A stretch of DNA of 64,000 bases. Origin: Neocallimastix lanati (nom. inval.). Its lineage: Eukaryota > Neocallimastigomycota > Neocallimastigomycetes > Neocallimastigales > Neocallimastigaceae. The position numbers and the translations under genes were made by a program. Of this stretch, positions 13,901 through 22,626 are shown in pieces. Positions within the stretch are counted from its first letter, which is position 1, and the number at the start of each line of letters is the position of its first letter. The stretch spans positions 1,127,501 through 1,191,500 of the forward strand of contig JACVTC010000002.1 in assembly GCA_016946835.1 (NCBI GenBank), read 5' to 3'. Under the pieces are notes generated by a model. That model was not told the origin of the DNA, searched no databases, and saw only the letters and a list, made by a program, of their open reading frames with translations.

Positions 13901-14762
13901 TAGGAATAGTTCAGTATCAAAAATTTCACAAAGTTCAACTATTAAAAGGTCAGCATCAAGAGTAATTAATTCAAGAGATTCCTCATTAACAAATATTAAA
14001 AATACTAGAGATAATTCATTAGGAAGAAAAATATCTAAAACTAATATATCCTATATTAATATTCCTAAAAATTATTCAAATTCAAAGATATCTCAACGAA
14101 ATAGATTAGGATATGATTCAAATAGTTTTATTTCTTCCTCAAAAACAAATAAAGCCTTAAATGGTAAAACTAGTAAATTGAAGACAAAATTAAAAGAAAA
14201 AATTTCATTGAAGAATAATTTATATGATAATAAACCTTTTAGACCTAATTCAATTGATAATGAATCTCAATATCGTAATATATATGATTTTATTTTAATA
14301 ATATATTAATAATAAAAAAATAATAAATAAATAAATAAATAAATTAATAAATAATAATAATAATAATCATAAATATAGTGTATGATAGTAACTTCGAAGA
14401 TGAAGTAAAAACAGGTAAAAATATATATATATATAAAATTAAAAATTTACAATTAATAAATTTTAGTTAATTACTAATTTTTCATAATAAATAAAACTAG
14501 AAAACTATAATTTAAATGAGGCCATAATTACAGAAAAAGATAATCAATGGGAAAATTCATATAATATAAACGGTAAATACATTTATATAAAAATGATATA
14601 TAGTTAAATATTATAATATATATATTTATTTTGTAATAAAAGTAATTACTAAAAGATAAAAAATTATTTTTATATTAAAAAAAAAAAATAAAATCTCAAG
14701 ATATTGATGCTAGATTAGAAGCTATTCAGAAGTATCTTAAGGATACACAAGATGAAATTTAG
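10941..14762 (+). CDS. CCDC61: CCDC61/VFL3 basal-body coiled-coil protein
   Basis: Fifteen exons: 10941-11133, 11342-11424, 11558-11724, 11923-12058, 12164-12219, 12337-12463, 12593-12652, 12763-12965, 13078-13175, 13269-13332, 13443-13490, 13649-14274, 14379-14414, 14501-14572, 14701-14762. All introns are GT-AG, frame is kept throughout, total 676 aa. The N-terminal 150 residues match the SAS-6-like head of CCDC61: EEITKKTGNFKKF, VALDLLTLEDV, LILTYSAAFDRVHYPLPL. Coiled coil follows (KLEKEIENLKNE; KKKLEKELKEKNNEIDELKK), then a Ser/Arg/Lys-rich basic region in the 626-nt exon 12. FDPTAYVREREQKLEERRA and the terminal DIDARLEAIQKYL match conserved CCDC61 motifs. The family (VFL3 in Chlamydomonas) organises basal bodies and their rootlets, which suits flagellate zoospores. 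A partly spliced antisense copy of exons 3-5 lies at 15430-15854. Confidence 0.93.
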
Positions 14763-15416
14763 AAAAATAAATTATATAGAATTGAAATTAAATATATTAA
14801 AGAAGATATATAAATAGTATACCCATTTCAAATAATTATTATAAGAAAATATTATTCTTTAAAATATATGTTAGATAAAATTTTTTATTATTATAATATA
14901 TACATCATTTTATATATTATGTAAATATAATTATTTATATATGTTTATAGATTTTTTTTTTTTTTTTGATATATAGTTTTTTATATGAATGTAAATTGTA
15001 ACATAATTAATAGAAATATATGAATTATAGAAAAAATTTAAATGTAATTATTTCAGTTGTAAATAACATTAATCAAAAATATATGATAATAATAAAGAAA
15101 CAATTATTTTTATAAATGATAAATTATTAATACTAATTATAGCTAATGTAAATAAATATATATAATATAATAAATAAATAAATAAATAAATAAATTTATA
15201 AAATAATTTAATTATATTAATTGAATAAATAATAAATAAATAAATAGTAATAAATATATAATTATAAATAAATATATCGTAATAAATAAATATTAATATT
15301 AATAATAATACTAAATAACAATAATAGTTTTGTTATATAATATAAATATTTTCATATTTTTTTTTAATAAACACTATTAAATAAAGTTTATTCCTAGTAT
15401 AAAAAAAAAATATGTT
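14763..15416. other. 3' flank of CCDC61, A+T-rich
   Basis: AAT/AAAT arrays (15168-15245) and A/T runs. No gene. It ends at the target site of the LINE insertion. Confidence 0.6.
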
Positions 15417-15429
15417 ATAAAATTTTTAT
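15417..15429. repeat. Target-site duplication, left copy (LINE insertion)
   Basis: ATAAAATTTTTAT. The identical 13-mer follows the poly(A) tail at 19822-19834, and the matches end exactly there: the flanking bases differ on both sides. It marks the left edge of the whole chimeric insertion. Confidence 0.75.
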
Positions 15430-15854
15430 TTTATTTTTTTTTTTAAAATAACAAAATACATGTATAAATTAATATAATGATCGAGATATTATAAAATTAA
15501 ATTGAATTTTAATATATTAGCATAATATATATAATTTATACTTTAGATCTTGTAATTGTTTTACTTCATATTTTAATTTATCATTTTCTCGAAGAAGCTT
15601 ATTAAATTTTTTTATTAATTAGAATGAGTTATACGTTATGATATAAAAAATTCTATATAAAAATATATATAATAATTTTTAATTTAAAAAATTGATTTAA
15701 ACCTTTGAGATTTCATTAATATTATTATCTTTTTCATTTTTTAAATTTTCAATTTCTTTTTCTAATTTTTCTACTACTGCTATACTATCCATTTCATCCT
15801 CAAAACCTTGAAATGTTAACGGTAATGGATAATGAACTCTGTCAAATGCAGCAG
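15430..15854 (-). pseudogene. CCDC61: Partly spliced retrocopy of CCDC61 pre-mRNA (exons 3-5)
   Basis: The reverse complement reproduces the neighbouring CCDC61 gene: the last 16 nt of exon 3 (15854-15839), all of exon 4 (15838-15703), intron 4 complete (15702-15598), exon 5 (15597-15542) and about 112 nt of intron 5 down to its A-rich end (15541-15430). The exon 3/exon 4 junction is spliced: copy CATTTGACAG|AGTTCATT, whereas the gene has 198 bp of intron 3 there. Introns 4 and 5 are retained. By eye the copy is essentially identical to the gene apart from homopolymer and spacing differences near 15430-15445, so it is young. It is antisense to the gene and to the LINE it adjoins at 15855. A removed intron excludes plain DNA duplication; an RNA intermediate is required. 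It encodes nothing useful. Confidence 0.92.
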
Positions 15855-16266
15855 CCTGCTAAAGTTTCTAAATGGTCTACACATATTTGTAAAACAAAAA
15901 ATACAGATATTTTATCACATAATTATTTTTCAATCTTAGCAAATGACCTCGATTCTCATTACAATTCGCTCACGGCTGATGAAATGGTAGAAAAATTTAT
16001 CAATACAGCAAATAATATCGGGAAGGATATTAAGGCTTTCATTCCAACAAATTTAAAGGGCTCTGCTTTTCACTGTCCTTATTACATTAAAAAACTGTCT
16101 CATGAAAAACATATTGCATTTCGAAATATTAAACTGTGAAAATGTTGATAATTACCTTGAACAATTTAATAAATATGAAAAACTTTGCAAATTAATCAAG
16201 AAAACAAAGAGCAAATTTCGTTCTGCTAGATTTAAAGCTAATATAGTATAAATTGGTAATTATTTT

Positions 16267-18738
16267 TTGAATAAAGATTTCAAAAATGGATGGAGATGTT
16301 TAAAAAAAATGGCTAAACCATCGTATTCATCTACCTCCCCTACTTGCATAAAATCTAAATTTGGTCAAGATATTATCTCTCCTACTAAACAATTAGATTT
16401 ATGGGCTGAATATTATAAAGATCTAGCTTCTGATCCCTCAGGTCACAGTCTTAATCGTAACTTCTGGATTCATGCTTTAAGGAATATTAGTCTTAGATCC
16501 TCTACTTGGAATATCAACGATCCTATTACGATTGACGATATTAAAAAAACTATTTCATCTATGAAAAACAACAAAGCACCCGGCCCCGATGGTATCCCGA
16601 TTGAATTCTACAAAGCTCTGTTTTGCAATGAAGAATTACTAGAAACACATCCTGCTGCTGGAAAGTGTCTTAAATTGATTTTTAATAAAATATGGAATGG
16701 GTCTTTTCCTAAAAAATGGAACTCAGCTTCTATTGTATCAATCCCTAAGAAAGGTGACCTATCAGATTGTAGTAATTATCGAGGTATTTCTCTCATTAAT
16801 GTTGGACGGAAAATCATTTCAAAAATTATAACAGATAGAATATCTACTTACTCACTCTCACACAATTTCATTAGACCTGAACAATTTGGTTTTCGCAACC
16901 GTGAAGAATGCATTAGTTTATTCATTTCAATTAGAGAAATTTGCCAAAGAAGAAAATTTCAAGGAAAATTCACATATTTAGCCTTTTTAGATCTTAAAAA
17001 AGCTTATGATTCAGTTCCTATTTTTAACATTCTTACTAAATTATATCGTTATGGAGTACGTGGTAAATGTTTTGATTTTCTGTGTAATTTATATACTTCA
17101 TCTAAAGCTCGTGCTCGATTTGCTTCAATGTTATCAAATGAATTTCCTATTAAAAGAGGTGTTCGTCAAGGTTGTCCATTATCTCCGATCTTATTCAATT
17201 TATTCATCAATGATATATTAAATGACTGTGAAAAGTATGGTGTTAATATTGGAAGAAAAAAGTGTTGTGGTGGATTCTTTGCTGATGATGTTGTTCTCAT
17301 TGCTCCAAGTGCAAAAAATTTAGAAAAATTACTAAAAAAGGTACATAGATGGGCTAATTTAAATGAAATGACTTTTGGTATTGAAAAATGTGCAACTATG
17401 GTTATAAAACCAATGAACTTCCAATCTCCTCCAAACTATAGTGACCCAACCTTCTATTTAGGAATGAATGCTATTCCTAAAGTTTCTAGTTATATTTATC
17501 TTGGTATTCCTTTTTCTGATGATCTCTTACTAGAACACATTATATGTCACATGCATTTTAAAGTTAGAAAATCCCTTCTTTCATTTACACATTTCTTCTC
17601 AAATAAACTTATCCCTATTGCATACAAGAAAAAAGTTCTTCAATCCTTTGTTATTAGTAAAGTAATTTATTATTCTCCTTTACTTGGTTCAAACAAATCT
17701 AGAACGGCCAGAATTCAAACATTAATTAATACTGGTCTATTTTGGTGTATCGGCTCCTTCTTTAAAACAAGTTCAGAAGACAATGACTATATTAGACATA
17801 ATTCTACTATGAGTACTTATGCTTTATCTCGAGATCTAAGCATTCCTCCTATTGCTGGTGTCTGCGCAGCCTTACAGATTAAATCTTTTGCAAAATGGAG
17901 TAAATCAAACTGTATTATAAAGGATCTTATTAAATCTATTCCCAAAATGCATCATTATTCCTGGACTAAAGAATCAAGAACACTGTATAAAAAAATCAAA
18001 AAATATAAATGTGAAAAATATAACGATATTTTAGAACGTTACTGGAAATCAGTTTCCAAATTTCAAGGTATTAAAGGTCAAAATTACGATTGTAATAAGT
18101 TCTCAAACAATAAAGCTATAATTATGCTTAGCTTAAAATATCCCCAATTCAACTTAGGGTTTTCGTGGATTATACGTTTACGCTGTGGTTATAAATACAA
18201 TACTACTATTGCTATTAGAATGGGTAGAGTTTCAGAAGATTGTCCCAAGTCTTGCCCCTGTTGTGGCGAAGATAAACAATCTTTTGAACATTGGATTTTT
18301 AAATGCGATGCTCTTGCATCTCTTAGATGGAATTCTTTAAATTTCATCGATGATCTCTATGTTTTATTCCTTAGGAAGATTAGAGCGTTTAATCCTCTTT
18401 CTTCCTATGACTCTATTTCTAATTTTGAAGATTATATCAATCATTATATATACTTGTTCCTTCTTGGTGGGACTTTAGTTTTAAATGAGCTACATTTCGA
18501 TAGTGGGGAACAGAGACAATTAAATGAACTACTTTTTAAAGGTTCATCTGAGTCACCTGTTCCAAAAATTGTGGGCTTGGCGGAATTCTTAACAAGTGCA
18601 ATACCTATCATTAGTAGTTCGTTTGAGCTATTATTTGATAGGTATTGCAAAATCCCAAACTTATCCAAGAACGTCGACGTCGTACTGATAAGGCATAATG
18701 ATAATACAGGTGTAAAGATATTATTAATATCTTTATAA
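16267..18738 (+). CDS. LINE ORF2 fragment: reverse transcriptase and CCHC knuckle
   Basis: An open frame of about 823 codons, without a proper start (it opens after an in-frame TAA at 16249-16251). RT blocks in order: NNKAPGPDGIPIEFYKALF; IPKKGDLSDCSNYRGISL; RPEQFGFRNREECISL; FLDLKKAYDSVP; RGVRQGCPLSPILFNLFIND; GGFFADDVVLIAP with the catalytic FADD. Near the C terminus is CPCCGEDKQSFEHWIFKC, the C-x2-C-x8-H-x4-C knuckle typical of endonuclease-type LINE ORF2 proteins. Upstream, 15863-16139 encodes more ORF2 (for example DEMVEKFINTANNIGKDIKAF), but a frameshift near 16135 separates it. The frameshift, the stop and the 5' truncation mean the copy cannot be autonomous, although the RT core looks intact. 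Confidence 0.9.
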   Translation: MNKDFKNGWRCLKKMAKPSYSSTSPTCIKSKFGQDIISPTKQLDLWAEYYKDLASDPSGHSLNRNFWIHALRNISLRSSTWNINDPITIDDIKKTISSMKNNKAPGPDGIPIEFYKALFCNEELLETHPAAGKCLKLIFNKIWNGSFPKKWNSASIVSIPKKGDLSDCSNYRGISLINVGRKIISKIITDRISTYSLSHNFIRPEQFGFRNREECISLFISIREICQRRKFQGKFTYLAFLDLKKAYDSVPIFNILTKLYRYGVRGKCFDFLCNLYTSSKARARFASMLSNEFPIKRGVRQGCPLSPILFNLFINDILNDCEKYGVNIGRKKCCGGFFADDVVLIAPSAKNLEKLLKKVHRWANLNEMTFGIEKCATMVIKPMNFQSPPNYSDPTFYLGMNAIPKVSSYIYLGIPFSDDLLLEHIICHMHFKVRKSLLSFTHFFSNKLIPIAYKKKVLQSFVISKVIYYSPLLGSNKSRTARIQTLINTGLFWCIGSFFKTSSEDNDYIRHNSTMSTYALSRDLSIPPIAGVCAALQIKSFAKWSKSNCIIKDLIKSIPKMHHYSWTKESRTLYKKIKKYKCEKYNDILERYWKSVSKFQGIKGQNYDCNKFSNNKAIIMLSLKYPQFNLGFSWIIRLRCGYKYNTTIAIRMGRVSEDCPKSCPCCGEDKQSFEHWIFKCDALASLRWNSLNFIDDLYVLFLRKIRAFNPLSSYDSISNFEDYINHYIYLFLLGGTLVLNELHFDSGEQRQLNELLFKGSSESPVPKIVGLAEFLTSAIPIISSSFELLFDRYCKIPNLSKNVDVVLIRHNDNTGVKILLISL

Positions 18739-19450
18739 ATTTTAATTAAATTTAATCATAAATTTAAGTAAAATTGAAATAAATCTATTAAAAATCACGT
18801 GTATAAAATTATTGCAAATAATTTTAAACAAAACTTCGACTTCTTCCCAATCATATTAATAAATTAAAAATTTCTCTTGTGAAACTAGTAATTGAAAATC
18901 ATTTCTTTTTATGTAATTTAATTTAAATAATAAGAGTTAAGGTTTTTTACAAGATAAATTAACAACATGAAACTATGCAATTAGTCATGTTGAAACTTGC
19001 GGCATTTTATGCTAAAATCATATTAAATAATTATGACAACTTTTATATTAATTTTAAATAGAAAATATAATAAGAATTTATTAATAATATTTAAATAATA
19101 AATAAATAATAAATGAGCTCGATTGAAATTGTTTATATTTATTTTAGTTATTAATTATAATTCTCTTTATTTAGTAATAGTTAATTATTTATTATTAGTT
19201 TAGGTTAGTATTGTTTTTAAATAAATAGTTAGATAATATAATTCAATAGGAATTATATATTCTAAATGTAATAAGATAAAAATATAAATAGTTAACCAAA
19301 TTTCATGTATTTTAATCGATGTAATTGTTATTAACGATTTATTGTTAATAACACTAATAATTAATAAAGATTATTTTAAAATCTAAATATAATAAAACTT
19401 ATTTGTTTATAAAACATTTTTGTGTTATTTAGTGTTATTATAATTTTTGA

Positions 19451-19648
19451 CTTATAATCTATTTTTTAAATCAAAACTTTATAACAGGATCGTCATCTAT
19501 TTCTACGAAGGATGAATCTTGCCCTGGTAGTTCAATAAATGATGAATCCGGGGAGAGTTTAGTGGACACCACACTATCTATTTTAAAGATGTTACTTCTA
19601 GGTTTTATTTCTTTTTTATTTGTTAGGAAGGGAAAAATTCCCGCATAA
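19451..19648 (+). other. Small open frame with hydrophobic C terminus in the LINE 3' region
   Basis: About 65 codons are open with no early Met. From 19487 the composition is protein-like and less A+T-rich than its surroundings: an acidic/Ser stretch (TKDESCPGSSINDESGES) followed by a likely membrane segment (MLLLGFISFLFV) and a basic tail before TAA. A splice-acceptor-like TTATAACAG precedes GGATCG. It lies inside the retrotransposed unit, ahead of AATAAA and the A-tail. It could be LINE 3' sequence, or the terminal exon of another gene carried along. Function unknown. Confidence 0.3.
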
Positions 19649-19821
19649 TACAACTTGCCGAAATACATAATATTTTCGAGCTTTTTTATTTTTTTTATTT
19701 TTTAATTTTTTATTTTTAATTTCAAATGTACTTTTCACCTACATGTATTTTTTAAAATAAAATTTAATAAAGTTTTGGAAGTGTATTCTCTTCCCTGTCT
19801 AAAAAAAAAAAAAAAAAAAAA

Positions 19822-19834
19822 ATAAAATTTTTAT
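19822..19834. repeat. Target-site duplication, right copy (LINE insertion)
   Basis: ATAAAATTTTTAT directly after the A-tail; exact match to 15417-15429. Confidence 0.75.
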
Positions 19835-20489
19835 AAATGAATGATTATACTATAAATTTTATGTAAATCACCTGATATTAACCTTGATATGCGGGACTTT
19901 TATGTGCTACTAATTTTTAATAGTATCGTTATATTTAATTAACCTTTATTAATATATTTTAATTTATAAAACCCAATTAACCAAGGGTCTTCTCTAAACT
20001 ACAATCAAGACGAGTAGTTATTAGGAATCTTTATAATTGATATGAGGGACTTTTATGTGCAATAATTTACAAGCAGTGAGTTTTAAATAATGGTAGTTTA
20101 GTAAATTTTATTAATAAAAATTATAATATTCGTACAATTAAAATAATAATTCTAATTCCTAAAAATTTACAAGAGAGTTCTGTATTTCTAATATAAATAA
20201 TCTAATCTATTTATAAGAAATAGGTAATATATTAATTATATATTCTAATATATAGAAATATATAAATTTTATATGAATTAAAGTATTATAATTATTATAA
20301 TTATAATAATACATATTGAAATAAAATAAAATAAAATAATTATTATCAAAAAGATATAAATTATTTAATAATTATTATTAAATATACAAATATGTTACTA
20401 CACATATTTGTTTTATATCAACCTAAAATTTAAGTATATTAATCCTTTATTAATAATAATAATTAATAATAAATAATAAAAAAAAAAAA
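19835..20489. other. Intergenic DNA with a 15-bp direct repeat
   Basis: GGGACTTTTATGTGC occurs at 19893-19907 and again at 20046-20060, each preceded by TTGATATG plus one variable base, so the repeat is about 24 bp at a period of 153 bp. The rest is A+T-rich. No gene found. It could be the remnant of an older repeat unit. Confidence 0.5.
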
Positions 20490-20939
20490 AAAAAACATAG
20501 ACTTGCACATAATGGGTACCCATCTCCCATATGGCCATACAGTTATTAATTAACTGTAAGGTGATGAGTTATTGGCATACTGTATCAGCTTCGCCGCTCT
20601 CAATCGTCGTTACACACTGCCCGGAGATGCATTCCTAACGTTCCTACATATATCTCTAATGACCACGAGCATCAGAACGGAACCATTAACTCCTCCCTAG
20701 TGGGTGTAATCATTGGCGATTGGAAATTTTACAATCATCAAGGTCTATGCTTCAATTCAAAGCGTAGTATCATGGTTGGGTGAAATAATCATCTGAGGGA
20801 AAGCCTTATAGACATCACGTGTGGTCTCATGATATCCCAGGATAGAAACCTCATCCGATTATTTGGTGCCATGCCGAGGATTCGAACCCCGCCCTCTACA
20901 GTAACCTGTATCGTCCTAACCGACTGGACCAACATGGCA
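20490..20939 (-). mobile_element. tRNA-headed SINE-like element
   Basis: A G+C-rich island of about 440 bp with no coding frame. On the minus strand it opens with a tRNA-like sequence (20938-20867) and runs into a unique body ending near 20500 before an A/T homopolymer (plus-strand A-run at about 20480-20497, so a T-run in element orientation). The body's 3' part contains CATATGGGAGAT and AAGTCTA, resembling CATATGGGGGAGAT and AAGTCT near the 3' end of the element at 1.9 kb. Similar AATAATTAATAAT strings flank both sides, but the flank is too simple to call a target-site duplication. Confidence 0.6.
20867..20938 (-). promoter_or_regulatory. tRNA-like head with pol III A and B boxes
   Basis: Folded as a tRNA it gives a 7-bp acceptor (GCCATGT/GCATGGC with one wobble, discriminator A), a D stem GTCC/GGAC, and a T arm CGGGG-TTCGAAT-CCTCG. 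The A box TGGTCCAGTCGG and B box GGTTCGAATCC fit the pol III consensus. The anticodon arm is wrong: TACAG/CTGTA closes a loop of only four bases, so no anticodon can be assigned. That favours a tRNA-derived internal promoter over a working tRNA. Confidence 0.65.
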
Positions 20940-22626
20940 TAATAAATAATAATTAATAATTAATTATACTAATATAAATAAATAATAATAAATAATATAT
21001 ATTATAAAGTATATATCTATATTATTTATGATTTAATATAAATCTTAATAAATATAGTATAAATAAATGAATTTTTATAAATTTAATGTAAACACATGAC
21101 ATCATCTTAAAATTAAAATATTTTTTATAAATAATAAATAATTAATAATAAATAATTAATAATAAATAATTAATAATAAATAATTAATAATAAATAATAA
21201 ATAATAAATAATAAATAATAAATAATAAATAATAAATAATAAATAATAAATAATAAATAATAAATAATAAATAATAAATAATAAATAATAAATAATAAAT
21301 AATAAATAATAAATAATAAATAATAAATAATAAATAATAAATAATAAATAATAAATAATAAATAATAAATAATAAATAATAAATAATAAATAATAAATAA
21401 TAAATAATAAATAATAAATAATAAATAATAAATAATAAATAATAAATAATAAATAATAATTTTAAATAATAAATAATAAATAATAAATAATAAATTTTAA
21501 ATAATAAATAATTAATAATTAATAATAATAATAAATAATAATAATAGTAGTAATAATAATAGTAGTAATAATAGTAGTAGTAATAATTAAGATAATGGTA
21601 TTGGAATTTTTTGTTTTATCGAAACATTGTATATATATTATATTATATAATAATAATAATAATAATAGTAATATAAATTGTCTCAAAATAATAATAAAAA
21701 TTTTTTAAAAAAAAAAAAAGAGAAAAAAAAGGATATATAATAAAGTTTTTTTTTTTAAAAAAATAAACATATTATAATGTGATTAAACTCCGATATAATA
21801 ATTTTTTTTTACTATTTCGTATTTTTATTTTTATTATCGTATTTATATTCAATTAATAATTAATAATTAATAATTGTTAAAAAACAAAACCACAAATAAA
21901 CTATTTTGAAATATTATTATTAAGTTATAGGTATTATAATTTTATAATATGTATATTACATAAGCATATAAGCATATATTATTTGATGCTATTTGTACTC
22001 TTTTATTAATATTTCTTATTATGTGTTATTTAATTATTAATTATGATTGAAACTTATTCTCCAATATATATTAAATAAACTTATTAATTTCTATTTTTGA
22101 AATTAAAATTTTTTTGAAAAAAAAAAAAAAAAAAAGCGAAGTATTAATAAATTATTTAAAAAATTTTACTTTTTTACGTTTTATTATTTTTATAGACCTC
22201 TTTATTCATAAATATACTTTATAGAGAATATTAAAAAAAAAAAAATACTATTAGATAAAGATATTTGATTAAATATAGAATAGATTTATAATTATAAATT
22301 ATAAACTATCTATATAGATAATCGAATATTTATATATATATATTTTTTTTTAAATATTATTCAACTTTTAGAAGTTGAATATTATTTTTGTAGATAATAT
22401 TTTTACTTTCCATATATATATATTTTTTTTTACTTTTTTCTATAATTACATGAAAGCAATATAGTCATAAAACAATAAATATTTACAATATTGCGATAAA
22501 TTCTTTTTCTTCTATTATACGAAGAAAAATAATTCATTATATAATTACCTCAATTATTTTTCATTCTATTTCATTTTTGTATTTTTCTTTTAATAATCAA
22601 CTATTATCATAGTATAATTTAATATA
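20940..22626. other. A+T-rich intergenic DNA upstream of the dynein gene
   Basis: Apart from the AATAATA satellite listed separately, it holds TAG/AAT arrays (21536-21590), A-runs (21706-21719, 22118-22135) and A+T-rich filler. No gene found. Confidence 0.65.
21129..21520. repeat. (AATAATA)n heptanucleotide satellite
   Basis: A nearly perfect 7-bp array runs for about 300 bp, preceded by a 14-bp variant in which every other unit carries ATTAAT, and followed by interrupted units. Its length probably varies between strains. Confidence 0.85.

Larger units (their letters stand above)
15855..19821 (+). mobile_element. 5'-truncated LINE (non-LTR retrotransposon) with poly(A) tail
   Basis: The element starts abruptly after the CCDC61 retrocopy and ends in an A-run of 21-22 bases at 19801-19821/19822, immediately followed by the second copy of the 13-bp target-site duplication. 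It carries the linker, reverse transcriptase and C-terminal CCHC part of ORF2; the endonuclease domain and any ORF1 are missing. About 1.06 kb lies between the ORF stop (18738) and the tail, with an AATAAA near 19767. Target-site duplication, 5' truncation and poly(A) all fit target-primed reverse transcription. The young look of the attached CCDC61 copy implies the insertion is recent. Confidence 0.9.

Noticed and set aside
13695-14309. Stand-alone Ser-rich gene
   Set aside because: It is exon 12 of CCDC61: the frame joins exons 11 and 13 through good splice sites, and the apparent end lies in the intron.
15430-15854. Simple inverted DNA duplication of CCDC61
   Set aside because: Intron 3 is precisely missing, which needs an RNA intermediate.
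20867-20938. Functional tRNA gene
   Set aside because: The anticodon stem closes a four-base loop and no anticodon can be read, while a further 370 bp of G+C-rich body is attached.
21129-21520. CRISPR-like array
   Set aside because: It is a 7-bp simple repeat without spacers in a eukaryotic context.
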